This document shows, piece after piece, positions 44,401 through 55,000 of a DNA stretch of 64,000 bases. The position numbers and the translations under genes are program-made. Within the stretch, counting starts at the first letter, position 1; every line of letters starts with the position of its first letter. This DNA comes from Closterium sp. NIES-65. Its lineage: Eukaryota > Streptophyta > Zygnematophyceae > Desmidiales > Closteriaceae. Where the stretch lies: the NCBI GenBank assembly GCA_948144175.1, contig CANXME010000213.1, positions 4,107,001 to 4,171,000 of the forward strand. Direction: 5' to 3'. A model generated the notes under the pieces. That model made no database searches. It was not told the origin of the DNA and worked only from the letters and a program-made list of their open reading frames with translations.

Positions 44401-47400
44401 TCACCTTTTACCACCCTCCCTCTCACCGGTTCTTTGACTCCCGTGACGTCCGTTTCGAGGAGTCCACTCCGTACTACGTCAGGTACCCCAGTCGAGGTCT
44501 CCAGGTTCCTCCTCCCCCCCTCTTCCTGACTGCCGCTCCCCCTCCTGTTCCCCCGGTACAGCCTCCCCCCCCTGGTCCAGCCCCGTTGGGTGTGTCCCAG
44601 GCTGCCCCTCCTCCTTCGGTAGCCTCTCCGGTACAGCCTCCCTCCCCACAGTCCTCCTCGCAGCGTGCCGAAGGTGCTAGCTCTCGAGAGGTTGGTGCTG
44701 CGCCTGTTCCTGTACCGGTTTCTGGTTCTGGGGGTGGTGGAGTTGGAGCTGGAGTTGGAGCTGGAGTTGGAGCTGGAGTTGGCACTGGAGTTTCTGGTTC
44801 TGGGGGTGCTGGGGTTGGAGCTGGAGTTGGAGCTGGAGTTTCTGGTTCTGGAGTTGGAGCTGACCCGGTGGGTGCAGAGGACTCTTGTCGTCCGGGAGCT
44901 GGTGCTGGTCGCGCGGACACTGGGGGTGAGAGTGCGCCTCCTTCGGGTTCTGGTGAGCCTGGGTCTGGAGCTGGTGTTAGTGCTGCCTCTGGGGGTGGTG
45001 CGCCTGGTTCTTCGGGGGTGGACTCTGGAGCTACCGCTGCTTCGGACACTACTCCGCCCCCCCAACCCTACCCGACTAGGCACCAGGCTCGTGTTCGCCG
45101 TGCCCGTGACGAGCAGCTGGCGTTGGAGAGAGAGGAGAGGGAGTTACAGCGGCTGGAGGAGCAGCAGCAGCAGCTGGAGCCGCAGGAGGAGCAGCAGCAG
45201 CAGCAGCAGCTGGACCCGCAGGAGCAGCAGTCCCAGCAGCAGCCGCTTCCGCAGCAGCAGCAGTCGCAGCAGCAGCAGCAGCAGCAGCCACTTCCTCCTC
45301 CTGTCTCGGGTCTTCGGACCCTTGGTCTCCCCTCCCCTTCTCCTCCCTCCTCCGCCTCTCCTCCTGTCTACGGTCCCACGTTTCCTCCTCCTGACTCCTC
45401 CCCCGCTGTTTTCCCCAGTTCTCCGCCTTTGTCCTCTCCTCCTCCGTCTCGTTCTTGGGCTACTCGTCGCTCCCCTCGTGCTCGTCCCTCGTCTCCTGTT
45501 CCCTTCACTGACCTTCGTACTGCCTTCCTTCTTTCTAGTCCACCTCGTCCGTCTCAGTCTGTGCTTCCGTCTCCTCCTGAGTCGGCCCTCTCTGTGTCGC
45601 TCCCTACTCCTGTCACTGACTACTACCGCACGTACCGTCCTGTTCTCTCTCGTGTTCTCGCCTCTCTTGTTACTCACCCTCGTGCCTCTGTGTCCTCTGT
45701 GTCCGCTCTTACTGCCGCAGTTACTGACTTTGCCTCTACCCGCCGCCTTGACTACGCCACCACGCTTGTGGCTGCTCCTCCTACCAGTCCTCTGGCCGTC
45801 GGGGGTGTGTCTGCCCTTGGCTGTGACGCCCTAGAGGACAGGCAGTTTGAGCTAGAGTTCCTGGCGGCCGCTTCCCCTCATCTCTGTGCCATGCTCCTCG
45901 CCCCTGAGGGTGACCCCGACGCCCTTGACATTCCGACTCCTCGCACTTACGCTGAGGCAGTGTCAGGGCCTTGGGCCTCTCAGTGGAGAGCTGCCATGGA
46001 CGCAGAGATGGCTTCCTACAGATCCACAGGCACCTACGTCGATGAGGTTCCCCCCCCTGGGGCGAACGTAGTCGACGGCATGTGGATCTACAGGGTGAAG
46101 CGGCCACCGGGATCTCCCCCGGTCTTCAAGGCGCGCTACGTGGCTAGAGGTTTCAGTCAGCGCGAGGGAGTTGACTTCTTTCAGACCTTCGCACCTACCC
46201 CGAAGATGACCACTCTTCGGGTGTTACTACACGTAGCAGCACAGAGAGACTACGAGTTACACTCTCTCGACTTCTCCACTGCTTTCCTTCAGGGCAGCCT
46301 ACACGAGGAGGTCTGGTTGCGTCGTCCCTCGGCCTTCACTGGCCCCTTCCCTCCTGGGACCCAGTGGAGGCTGAGGCGACCTGTTTACGGTCTTCGCCAG
46401 GCCCCTCGTGAGTGGCACGACACTCTGCGTTCTACCCTCTCTGACCTTGGGTTCCAGCCGTCTTCTGCCGACCCGTCGCTGTTCGTTCGTCGTGGCTCCA
46501 CACCGTTCTTTGTTCTGGTTTACGTCGACGACCTCGTTTTCGCCACTCCGGACAGGGTTGCTTTGGCAGACGTGAAGTCCGAACTGCAGAAGAGACACAC
46601 GTGCACTGATCTTGGTGAGCTGCGCCACTACCTTGGCCTGCAGATCACCAGGGACAGAGCCGCTCGCACCATTACACTCTCACAGTCACACATGGTGCAG
46701 CAGGTCCTTCAGCGGTTCGGGCTTCAGCACTCCACCGTACAGCGCACACCTCTCGCTGTTGACCACAGACTCACTGGTCCCTTTCCTGACGAGCCGTTTG
46801 AGCCTAGTGGTCCCTACGCAGAGCTTGTGGGTTGCCTCATGTACCTGATGACTTGTACTCGCCCGGACCTCGCCTTCCCTCTCAGCATCCTTGCGCGCTT
46901 TGTTGCGCCAGGGAGACACCGTCCTGTTCACTGGACGGCAGCTGTGAGGGTGGCGAAGTACCTAGCGACTACATCAGGCGTGGGGCTAGTTCTTGGAGGG
47001 CAGCAGTCTGTCGTACTCACTGGTCACTGTGACTCCTCTTACGCTGACGACGCTGAGACTCACAGGTCTACTCAGGGGTACTGTTTCAGTCTGGGTTCTA
47101 GAGCTGTTTCCTGGCGTTCCACGCGCTCCTCTTCTGTCTCGACCTCTACAGCTGAGGCTGAGATTTACGCTGGTGCCATGGCGGCACAGGAGTTGCGTTG
47201 GTTGACCTTCTTGCTCGCCGACCTTGGTGAGCGGCCGAGCTCTGCACCGACCTTGTTCACTGACAACAAGGCGTCGATCCTCCTCTGTCGTGAGCCGCGA
47301 CTGGAGAGCAGAGTGAAGCACATTCACGTCAGGTACTTTCTTCTGCGAGAGTTGCAGAGACGTGGACAGGCTCGCTTCGAGTTTGTGGAGTCCGAGGCCA

Positions 47401-47498
47401 ACACTGCAGACATCTTCACCAAGGCGCTTCCGCCTCGTGACCACCAGAGGTGTTGTGTGCAGTTAGGCCTTGTTGACACAGGTTCTAGTCATGTGTAG
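41460..47498 (+). CDS. Cop-G gag-pol polyprotein, 2012 aa, uninterrupted
   Basis: Starts at ATG 41460 (MATPRVLRFDADG), matching the gag start of the other families; the in-frame sequence upstream has no better start. Domains with approximate residues: gag capsid (1-250), Gly-rich linker, extended zinc knuckle CTYQVLTGPRRGHPC with FHPPGQCF (about 390-420), protease DSGASHCFF (514), GAG-pre-integrase TVLWHHRMGHPS (713), integrase HLDVWGP (781), HSDRGGEF (844) and NGVAERR (879), Gly/Ser and Gln-rich linkers (1080-1290), RT beginning near MWIYRVKRPPGSP (1540) with intact VYVDDLVFA (1687), RNase H (DSSYADD, TDNKAS) and C-terminal ANTADIFTKALP. All catalytic motifs I can check are intact, so it may be active or recently active. 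The Gln runs come from CAG repeats (43360-43420, 45160-45290). Confidence 0.95.
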   Translation: MATPRVLRFDADGRPLDFSVWLLRARRLLESQVQGGETLWSHATGDLPEPPEPTALGSAPDDAATTRFARQRADRTAWTSRDAAACIALSSLLPESEEVYFTQVRTAAAYLTAIKARYSTPATVSFGRLFLPFLFPDLASFERSADLIAHLRSLDASYRAACTEAQLALLPPPMAITVYFIATSLPDRLASVRDALLLKHPGELTIEVLESTLKDVESNLRSVAAASGTVSPPLFHGCTVPQLPTFTASLATAATDATAAAVTTASRSRGKRGKKGSSGGGGVGGSGGSGGAVATGGGGSAASGETPRAAAGDSTAPAGGGDPRARQSPPVLPTPLGGAAAWYQAQRQQHLQQQQQPLSSRQPQQQQRQQLAPGSGLRQPQRGASYPPCTYQVLTGPRRGHPCGRFHPPGQCFAQLTDTVRLAYGVGGPALDWLPLVQRYGSALWGMSAEQLVDLIGAPHAMYAVVDSSVSDSVYSGVVSLGASLAQLPVASVGSCVDSRPATTSEDASLSFTLDSGASHCFFRDSTTLTPLPAPVSVALADPTTGPVTARHTTTLPCPAAPSGSLTGFHVPSFSRNLVGVRPLVSQHVGVWFEPSGETAVCVDGDSYQPLATFTAEPGSGLYTLHTGPRAPQQQPQQQQQPQPQQQQQQQQLHQRSHQQPPLLPLPPVPPPVRVPASHQVASSPQVSVSCQVPTSAPVAASCSCRSLAHPTVLWHHRMGHPSLPRLRTMSSQRLVLGLPRVLPSLPPSLAPPCGPCVEGRLRAAPHSSSLRPATEPFETLHLDVWGPAPRLGPERERYFLVVVDDFSRYTTVFPLAKKSEVTSTLIRWLLTTEDTRGRRVSCLHSDRGGEFRSGILAGFCREQGIRQSWTLPESPQQNGVAERRIGLVMEIARTSLTHACAPHFLWPYAVRYAAHQLNLWPRVSRPEVSPTSLWTGSPGVASRFRVWGCLALVRDTSADKLSPRAVPCVFLGFPEDSSDFTFYHPPSHRFFDSRDVRFEESTPYYVRYPSRGLQVPPPPLFLTAAPPPVPPVQPPPPGPAPLGVSQAAPPPSVASPVQPPSPQSSSQRAEGASSREVGAAPVPVPVSGSGGGGVGAGVGAGVGAGVGTGVSGSGGAGVGAGVGAGVSGSGVGADPVGAEDSCRPGAGAGRADTGGESAPPSGSGEPGSGAGVSAASGGGAPGSSGVDSGATAASDTTPPPQPYPTRHQARVRRARDEQLALEREERELQRLEEQQQQLEPQEEQQQQQQLDPQEQQSQQQPLPQQQQSQQQQQQQPLPPPVSGLRTLGLPSPSPPSSASPPVYGPTFPPPDSSPAVFPSSPPLSSPPPSRSWATRRSPRARPSSPVPFTDLRTAFLLSSPPRPSQSVLPSPPESALSVSLPTPVTDYYRTYRPVLSRVLASLVTHPRASVSSVSALTAAVTDFASTRRLDYATTLVAAPPTSPLAVGGVSALGCDALEDRQFELEFLAAASPHLCAMLLAPEGDPDALDIPTPRTYAEAVSGPWASQWRAAMDAEMASYRSTGTYVDEVPPPGANVVDGMWIYRVKRPPGSPPVFKARYVARGFSQREGVDFFQTFAPTPKMTTLRVLLHVAAQRDYELHSLDFSTAFLQGSLHEEVWLRRPSAFTGPFPPGTQWRLRRPVYGLRQAPREWHDTLRSTLSDLGFQPSSADPSLFVRRGSTPFFVLVYVDDLVFATPDRVALADVKSELQKRHTCTDLGELRHYLGLQITRDRAARTITLSQSHMVQQVLQRFGLQHSTVQRTPLAVDHRLTGPFPDEPFEPSGPYAELVGCLMYLMTCTRPDLAFPLSILARFVAPGRHRPVHWTAAVRVAKYLATTSGVGLVLGGQQSVVLTGHCDSSYADDAETHRSTQGYCFSLGSRAVSWRSTRSSSVSTSTAEAEIYAGAMAAQELRWLTFLLADLGERPSSAPTLFTDNKASILLCREPRLESRVKHIHVRYFLLRELQRRGQARFEFVESEANTADIFTKALPPRDHQRCCVQLGLVDTGSSHV

Positions 47499-47701
47499 GC
47501 TTGAGTTTATTGCCTGCTTCGTCTGTACTCTTGCTATATATACTTGTGATCTCTTGGACTGGCCTTGTGGCCACTGTTGCTTGTGCTCAGAGAGTGTGGT
47601 GACGTTGTGATCCACCCTGAGCTTTGTTTTCTTTTGGACTGGTCTTGTGACCGTACTCTTTTTTATTTTGCTAGACACCCCTCACTTAGGCTATGGGGGT
47701 G

Positions 47702-47811
47702 TGTCAAATGTTGTAGCCTGTGGTGAGGTTTGTCTTAGGGGGTACAGAAGTTAGGGTTTGTTATATGTAGCCCAACCAACATCAATGGCATCATCATTCC
47801 TCATTTTGACA
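47702..47811 (+). repeat. Cop-G 3' LTR (110 bp)
   Basis: Partner of 40475-40584; three differences by eye. Confidence 0.94.
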
Positions 47812-48177
47812 ACCTGGTGCTTTGTAAAACTTGCCCACTACCGACTAAGCATACCCTAATTACGTTCGCAATATCAGCGTGGGTACAGTACTGCGTACGA
47901 TAATAAGGGGCAGATAAAAGCCATAAAGGCATAGCATGGCATCAACATTTGTTATGAACACAGTGTGTGCTACAATCCACGTCCTGCATCCTGATGGCAA
48001 TGCACACCAGAATTTTAACACCGGGACTAAAACGCGTATGCTTCTTTCACATGTATGTGCGCCTGGAGGGGACGCTTTCATGCGCAGCTATGGTCTGGCA
48101 AGAATTAGCATACCATGCCTACGAACCTACACGAGTATCATGTGAGTTGCAACTTGCAACATACGAGCTTCTTGGTG
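47812..48177. other. Spacer between Cop-G and the pectin acetylesterase gene
   Basis: Unique AT-richer sequence holding the 3' flank of the pectin acetylesterase gene (minus strand). No gene seen. It marks the end of the transposon-dense block. Confidence 0.6.
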
Positions 48178-50488
48178 CTACACACGGTGCCCTCCTCCAC
48201 GCCGCTGTCTTAATTGAACGCTCTGGTTTTTCAACAACCAATTCGAGACTTCGGCGCGCATGTAGAACCCCTTGCGCTGTACGCTGAGCCAAGTGGGGTA
48301 TATCGTCACGCAGTGCGCCACCGAGCCCAGCAGGAACGTGTCAGTGTTCGGCCGCCGCCGAGCCAAACTCTGAATGCGGTTCTGCAGCCGCACCGAGTAG
48401 CGCTTGAGCGCGTCCCGAGCTGCTGCGGAGCACGTGGCGTTGCCATTCTTGCGCCGAGGCTGCTTCACCGCCTTGGGAACGTACCCTGCCGTGCCTCCGG
48501 ACGGCCGAAGCTCGTCGAGGCACAGTAGGACATTGGAGGAGGACGCATTGGATGCCTTGTTTGCGGAGTTAAGGATATCCATGGCTGTGTAGTCGTTGAT
48601 AGAGTTGATGATGAAGACGGGTGTTGACACAAACTCCAGGTTATTCTGCGGAAAGAAACACCTCCACTGAGTCACCTTGCGGTTTGCTGAGGAGAAGGGT
48701 TGGGAGGCAGGGAGCGAGAGGGAAAGGGAGAACGTGAGCAAAATCGGTTGGGTGAAGGTGGGGTGTTGGAGAGGAAACAAGCGGAAGAGGAATGACGAGT
48801 GAGAGGCTCGGAGAGCAAGAGAAGGGGGGAGGTGAAGTGCGGAGACAGAGGGTGAGGAAGAAGGAAGAGTAGAGGCTAGACCGTTGTGGGTTGATAGAAA
48901 GCGAGCCACATACGATAGCAGAGCCAGAGGGTCTTGTGTGAACGCGCTCATGTGTAACGTGCTCTGTGCATGTGATGTGCTCTGCATGTGATGGGCATGT
49001 GCTCTGCATGTGCTGTGCATGTGATTTGCTGTGCATGTGATGTGCTCTGCATGTGATGGGCATGTGCTCTGCATGTGATGGGCATGTGCTCTACACTGTG
49101 CATGTGATGTGCTCTGCATGTGATGTGCATGTGCTCTGCATGTGATGTGCATGTGTTCTGCATGTGATGTCATGTGCTCTCATGTGATGTGCATGTGCTC
49201 TGCATGTGATGTGCATGTGCTCTGCATGTGATGTGCATGTGCTCTGCACGTGATGTGCATGTGCTCTGCGTGTGATGTGCATGTGCTCTGCGTGCGGGTG
49301 CGTGGACGGCGGCAGGCGGCCTCACCTTTAACACAGTCGGCGTCATACTGTGCCTGGTGGACGTCAACCAGCTTCTGTGCAATGGTGCGGAACGCAGGGG
49401 TGCCGTTCTCGTCCCACCCATCTGATCCCGGGCCAACACATGGGCGGTGGTTGGGGTTGGAGTTGGGGTGGGGTAATGGCGGAGCCGGAGCACGCTGGAG
49501 GTCAGACCGAGTGTCAGAGCCCGTGCATGGATGAATCTACGTGAGAGAATGAAACGTTGAGACGATTCAGAGTTGAAGAGTAGAGTTGTTGTACGAACGA
49601 ATGGAACGCTTCTGAGCTGCGAGAGAGAGACCACCGGTGGTGATAAGCAGGCGCACCGAGCACGCGAGGAGAGAGGGAGCAAGAGAGCGAGAGAGTGAGG
49701 AAGCGAGGGAGGGAGTGGGGGAGCGGGGAGCAGGAGGGCAAGAGAGCGAGGGATGGAGGGAGCGAGCGAGGGAGGGAGCGAGCGAGGGAGGGGACGAGGG
49801 AGCGAGGGAGCGAGGACGCACCGAGGAAGAAGCCGGCGTCCATGAGGCACTTGGTGTTGGCGGCCGGCACTGCCGCCGCCACGTCATCGCACGACGTGGA
49901 CACCGCTTGCGCTCCAGCGGAGCACCCCGTCAGCAGGACGCGCTTCGCGGTCGCCATGCCTCGCTTAGCCAGGTCTGCGGTGCAGCAGCAGAGGGCACGA
50001 AAGAAGTAAAAACAATTGACATACGGTACACATACATGAGGGGAAGGGGAGGAAAAGGAGGAGGAGGAGGAGGAGGAGTAGGAGGAGGAGGAGGAGGAGG
50101 AGGAGGAGGAGGAGGAGGAGGAGGAGGAGGAGGAGGAGGAGGAGGAGGAGGAGGAGGAGGAGGAGGAGGAGGAGGAGGAGGAGGAGGAGGGACACAGGAG
50201 GAGAGAGGCACGAGGAGAAGCACGAGGAGAAGCACGAGGGGAAACAGAAGGAGCAGCACGGACCTGCGACGATGGATTTGAGGATGCGACGGCCGTCCAG
50301 GTGGATGGTGGTGGAGGCGTTGACTTTGACGGCGCCCGCCGTGCCGGCGTACCCGCCGCCGTCGCAGTAGACGACCATGACGGTGTTCCAGTTGTAGTAG
50401 TCGGGGTTCTGCACCTCGCTGCTGCTCAGCAGCCCCGTGAACTGGCTGTTCAAGTTCCGCATCTGCCGCCATGCGTCGCCGTCGCCGC

Positions 50489-50554
<66 letters not shown>

Positions 50555-51512
50555 GCGTCGTTGCGGTGCACGCACGGGGTTTGCAAGGAGAGTCAAGGCA
50601 AGAGAATGAGGCGTGGGAAACAGAAGGCGGACGGAGACGAGGAAGAGAGAGAAGATCGAGAACCGGTACCGGAAGTCGAAAGACGGAAGGAGGAGAAGCA
50701 TAGGCAGGCAGATTTATTCAAGACATGGCCTCGAGTTGGGCATTGCATGTTGCGCGCTGCCCATTGCGCGTTGCGTACTCACCACGCGCACGAATGAGGC
50801 GCTACTCGGTTCGGGCCAGAACTTGCTCGAGCCCAGCGGCGTCGTGGCGCGCTGCGCGCACTCCGTCTTGCTCGTGCACCACGCGCCGCCTTGCAAGTAG
50901 ACCAGCCAGTTGTTGACGCCGGAGCCATAGCCGTCGCGGAGAAAGTAGGCGGGAGGACTGGCGTGACAGGGGTTGATGGGGCGGAAAGGGGGCCAGAGCC
51001 GAAGTGACAAGTCGTTGCGCGTCTCGGTGAGTCTGAATGGATACGCATTGGATCTACTTGTTGGAACGCAAAACAGGCGGGGTCCTTTCCAGTAATGCAG
51101 AAATTCCTGTCGTGTTCGTGGCGCACTTGCTCACACATTCACTCCAATCAATCAAGGGTGTACGGCAGCTGTGGCTTACTCGGGTGAATGCATTGATGTT
51201 ACTGCTCAAAACAACCGCTCATAACACGCCTATAAGTCGTTTCGACTGCCCCGTGCTTCCACGCAATCTACACCTTTCACGAGATCCAATTGGTTTACTG
51301 AAAGACATCCTTAGGAGCCCTTTCTCCACGTGCTCGGTTTCATCTGCCGCGGACTCAACTCACCTGCCATCGAGGCATTTCGGATCCTGTGCGCTTCCTC
51401 CCAGCTTCACCAGCCGCAGACTAGCGGGTCTAGAGGCGGCTTGCGCTACGCACGCGCTTATTATAACGATCAGGGCCGTGATCAGCGTGAGCGCAATAGC
51501 CCGTCCCGCCAT
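48178..51512 (-). CDS. Pectin acetylesterase (CE13 family), six exons, 426 aa
   Basis: Removes acetyl esters from pectin in the cell wall or secretory route. Exons on the minus strand: 51364-51512, 50783-50957, 50264-50462, 49822-49974, 49326-49421 and 48178-48686. All introns are GT-AG and phases agree across every junction, ending at TAG 48178-48180. The N-terminus MAGRAIALTLITALIVIISA looks like a signal peptide. Family motifs: CLDGSPPAY, GYGSGVNNWLVYLQGGAWC, LGSSKFW, NPDYYNWN, VVYCDGGGYAG, nucleophile Ser193 in LLTGCSAGAQA, KCLMDAGFFLG, CFFPQ, then Asp289 (INSINDYTA) and His382 (GSVAHC), which fit the Ser-Asp-His triad of the pectin acetylesterase/Notum family. Length is close to the plant enzymes. 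Exon 6 between the Asp and His motifs is diverged. Introns hold large simple repeats. Confidence 0.9.
48955..49300. repeat. GCATGTGATGTGCTCT minisatellite in pectin acetylesterase intron 5
   Basis: Tandem imperfect units alternating GCATGTGATGTGCATGTG and CTCT segments fill about half of intron 5 (48687-49325). It ends about 25 bp from the exon 5 donor. Confidence 0.9.
50057..50191. repeat. (GGA)n microsatellite in pectin acetylesterase intron 3
   Basis: About 45 GGA/GAG units (CCT on the coding strand) make a long pyrimidine tract inside intron 3 (49975-50263), where it could act as or disturb the polypyrimidine tract. Confidence 0.93.
50475..50556. repeat. (GTC/GCC)n microsatellite in pectin acetylesterase intron 2
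   Basis: Trinucleotide run starting 13 bp upstream (transcript sense) of the exon 3 acceptor. It leaves little room for a normal polypyrimidine tract. Confidence 0.85.
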
Positions 51513-52071
51513 AGCTTGGTGCCTACTACTCGTAACCTAAAGTCGCTGAAGTTACGTGGTTGTCTTGAGAATAATAGAATTAGCTGCCGTACGGAAATGC
51601 AGATGGCAACGGCTCTAACAACAAGCAACGCAAAAGCTTGTGCTTGCTTGGTTGAGGCGTGTGAAAAATGGATGCAGAGCAACGAAAGATTGATGTGACT
51701 GGCCAAGCCGCGGCCAAGAGTGCTCGAGGGTGGAGTGGATAGGAGAGTGGGTGGGATGGGAAGCGAAAAGCTTCAACAGTCAAGATGCGAGAGGAAAAGT
51801 CGAGTCGTTCAATTTGCATGACATGTTTTGGGTCGAATTCGCGACGCGCCAGCTTTTCCCCTAGTGTGCCATCCGGTGGGCGACTCCGACGGAACAGACA
51901 GACGCAGCGAACCATGAGGGGTCCGCGTTTCGTCAGATGCAACTCAAAAGACCGTGGTGAGCAGTACACTAGCTGGTATATTTGCAGAATTCGAATACAC
52001 CAGCACAATAATATAAATTACAATGTGTGACAGGTCACCCGCGTATCAAGACACTCATAACAATATCCAGC
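51513..52071. promoter_or_regulatory. Spacer: pectin acetylesterase 5' flank and pyruvate kinase 3' flank
   Basis: 559 bp between the start of one minus-strand gene and the end of the next. It should hold the pectin acetylesterase promoter. I see no TATA box I would defend and no further gene. Confidence 0.5.
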
Positions 52072-55000
52072 CTAAGGAATCTGCATGATCTTAATAACAG
52101 CGGACCCTGCAATGCGATGCACCACTACAGCGGTATCGCCAGAAGTGATAAGTCCACGGCTCTTAGCCCTGTCCAACGAGGTCGATATGATGTCTAAGAC
52201 CGTATCAGAGTCAGTGGATCGCGCCCCTCCCTCCGCCAAAATCGGCACAAGCCCGCGGACCAGCAGCGCATGGCGAGCAGGAGCAGCATCACTGGGCTCC
52301 ACAAAGAGCTCGAGCGAGTCGGTGGGTTCGAGCACCGGCACAGCCACGGACAGGATAGGCATGTATGGTCGGTACTTGGCCACAAGCCCTGCTGTGCTGC
52401 CACTGCGTGTCAACACCACTATCAGCTTCGCAGCCACCTGCGCAGGAGCAAATGCGAAACCCAGAGAGGGTCTCTTCAGCTCCAAAGAGGAAAAGTAACA
52501 AAAATAAAACAAAAGACTACCAGCAATGTATTGACATTACGGCAGGGATTGACCGCATACTGCCAAACTCAAAGACACTGCCTCACAGCGCATGCACTTA
52601 CGCTGTTGGCAGTGCGCACAGCAGAGGACGCCAGGCTCTCCACAGGGCTGAGCGGCAGGCGCGCAGCAGCCATCACCGTCTTAAAAGACGACTCGTAATC
52701 CAGCCCAGCCTCTGCTGTGCGGCAAATGGCAGCCATCACAGAAACCGCCTCCACAGGGTACTTTCCAGCGGCTGTTTCCCCCGACAGCATGACTGCATCC
52801 GTGCCATCGATGACAGCATTGGCCACGTCTGTGCACTCTGCCCTGGTGGGGCGCGGGGACTTGACCATGGATTCTAGCATCTGTGTGGCTGTGATCACAG
52901 GCTTGCCTGGTGGGCGGGAAGAGACGGGCAGGAACAGCAGGGAGGGAGCAGGCGTTCAGCATGTGGGCAGCTGAAGCACGCATGTTGAACTGGATGCTCT
53001 CTGTTTTTGCAAGCGTGGAAGTGGCGTGCTGGTAAGTTTTCCATTGGGGCCCGTGCGTGAGTGCAGCAAGTGTAGATGCAACAAGCATGGGCGGCTGTGA
53101 GAAAGTGAGAGGGGCAAACTGACCTGCATCGTTGCACTTGTGGATCATCATTTTCTGAGCCAGGAAGATCTTCTCAATGGGGATCTCCATGCCCAGGTCG
53201 CCTCGAGCCACCATAATGCCATCCGACTCCCTCAGAATGTCATCAAAGTTGACCAACCCCTCCTGGTTCTCCACCTGTTGTGGGAGTTCAAGACACAACA
53301 CACAGGGTGACAACAGGCAAAGGTACCATGAGTTCACCCGCGATTCCAGGCGACTCTCTAGCAGGATGCCATCAGAGTAAACCAGCCCCTCTTGGATCTC
53401 AAGCTGCCCCTGCACAAACACAGGCAAAAGGCTTTCCAGCCACACTTGGAAGGTCTGCACGAGCGCATTCGCATACACCAGTGCATGCATATGCTTGTGA
53501 TTGTGCATGTGCTTGTTTGCGCTTGCGCTTCTGCTTGTGCATGTGCTAATGTTTGCGCGTGCATATGTGCTCGTGCGCGCCCACAATTACAAAAGGCAGT
53601 AGCAGCAGGAAGAGGCGTGGGGAACATGACATGCCTTGGAGATGATCTTGGTGCGCTCGCTGAGCTTGCGCCCCAGCATCTTGCGAATGATGCGCAGATC
53701 AGAGCCCTTGCGCACAAAGGAAGCAGCGATGAAGTCAATGCCGTTGGGCACGCCCCACCCCATGATGTCCGCCTCGTCCTTGTCTGTGACCGTTGGTAGG
53801 TCCACTATCACCCCCGGCAGGTTCACGTTCTTGCGCTCGCCTAGTGTGGCTGTGTTCTCACACCGGCATGTCACCGTGCTGTATGCACCATGCACCATGC
53901 ACCACGCACCATGCACCACGCACCACGCACCATGCACCATGCACCATGCACCACGCACATGCACCACGCACCATGCACCATGCACCACGCACCATGCACC
54001 ATGCACCATGCACCATGCACCATACACCATGCACCATACACCATGCACCACGTACCATGCACCATGCATCACACAGCACACCAATTGCCATACACCACAC
54101 ATTATATTATCAGTCAAAAGTATCACCGAGCAGAGAAGTAACAAAATTGATGCCACTACAACGGCCACTACCCCCAACACGGGACAGATGCAGCAATTTA
54201 ACGAACCACGCAGAATGAGAGAGGGGGATTTGCCGGACGGAATGTTCAGATGCAGTAATGCGCAATGGCTGGCAAATGAGCGACGGTAGATGCGCAATGC
54301 AATATGATGATTGCGCACACGCGGAGACAAAAACGGTAAGGCAGGCGCCGTGGAGGAAAAGGGTTCGGGGAAGGAGTGGAGTGGAATGGCGCGTAGAAAA
54401 ACCGCAACGAATGCGGCACCGACAAGCGCACACACACGGCCTCTCGCACATGCACGCACGCACCCTGCGTCCGGGTCGCACGCGAGCACGTTGAGCGTGA
54501 TACTCCCATCCGCGCAGAGAATTTGTCCGCCGGGTCGCACGTGCTTGGCGAGGCTCTTGTAGCTCATGGCGATCATGGTCGCGTCGCCCTGCACGCTGTA
54601 ATCCGTCGTCACCGTGATCGTCTGCCCCTTCTCCAGCTGCACCGCCTTGCCGTCCTTCAGCATGCCCGTGCGGATCTCCGGCCCCTGCGGCGCCGCGGCA
54701 AGAGGGATTATTGCGCGCGAGTGCGGAGAGCGGAGGGGATGGGGAGGGGGGCGGTGGGAGGGGGTGGGAGTGGGGGAGAGGCGGGGAGAGGGAATGGGGA
54801 GGGAAGAATGTGAGGCGGAGGGTGACGTAAAATGCATATACTTTGCGGTTTGGATAAAGAAAGAATGCAGCATTTTGTATACATAGCAAAAGAAAGAAGA
54901 AAAATATATAATTAAAAAGCATTCTCAAGTTTGTCACGGAGTGTTGTGGGGAAAGATAATGCAAATGAACGCACCTTGGTATCGAGCAGTACGGCGCAGA

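Larger units (their letters stand above)
40475..47811 (+). mobile_element. Cop-G: complete, apparently intact Ty1/copia element
   Basis: 7337 bp with 110-bp LTRs (40475-40584 and 47702-47811) that differ at three positions by eye. The flanking five bases are CCCTG (40470-40474) and ACCTG (47812-47816), a target duplication with one change. Primer-binding site TGGTATCAGCTAGGTTAG follows the 5' LTR (40585-40602). The purine tract AGGCTATGGGGGTG precedes the 3' LTR. The single gag-pol frame is uninterrupted. LTR length and protein sequence set it apart from the other copia subfamilies here. Confidence 0.96.

Noticed and set aside
48178..49173. A single-exon 331-residue protein
   Set aside because: Only the part after 48686 belongs to the pectin acetylesterase last exon; the rest is intron containing the minisatellite.
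49637..50281. Arg/Glu/Gly-rich frame on the plus strand
   Set aside because: Antisense of introns with the (GGA)n tract and of pectin acetylesterase exons.
52289..53799. Frames overlapping pyruvate kinase on the opposite strand
   Set aside because: Shadows of exons; splice structure and motifs support only the minus strand.
53858..54100. Cys/Trp/Met-rich repeat protein on the minus strand
   Set aside because: Translation of the heptamer minisatellite in pyruvate kinase intron 2.
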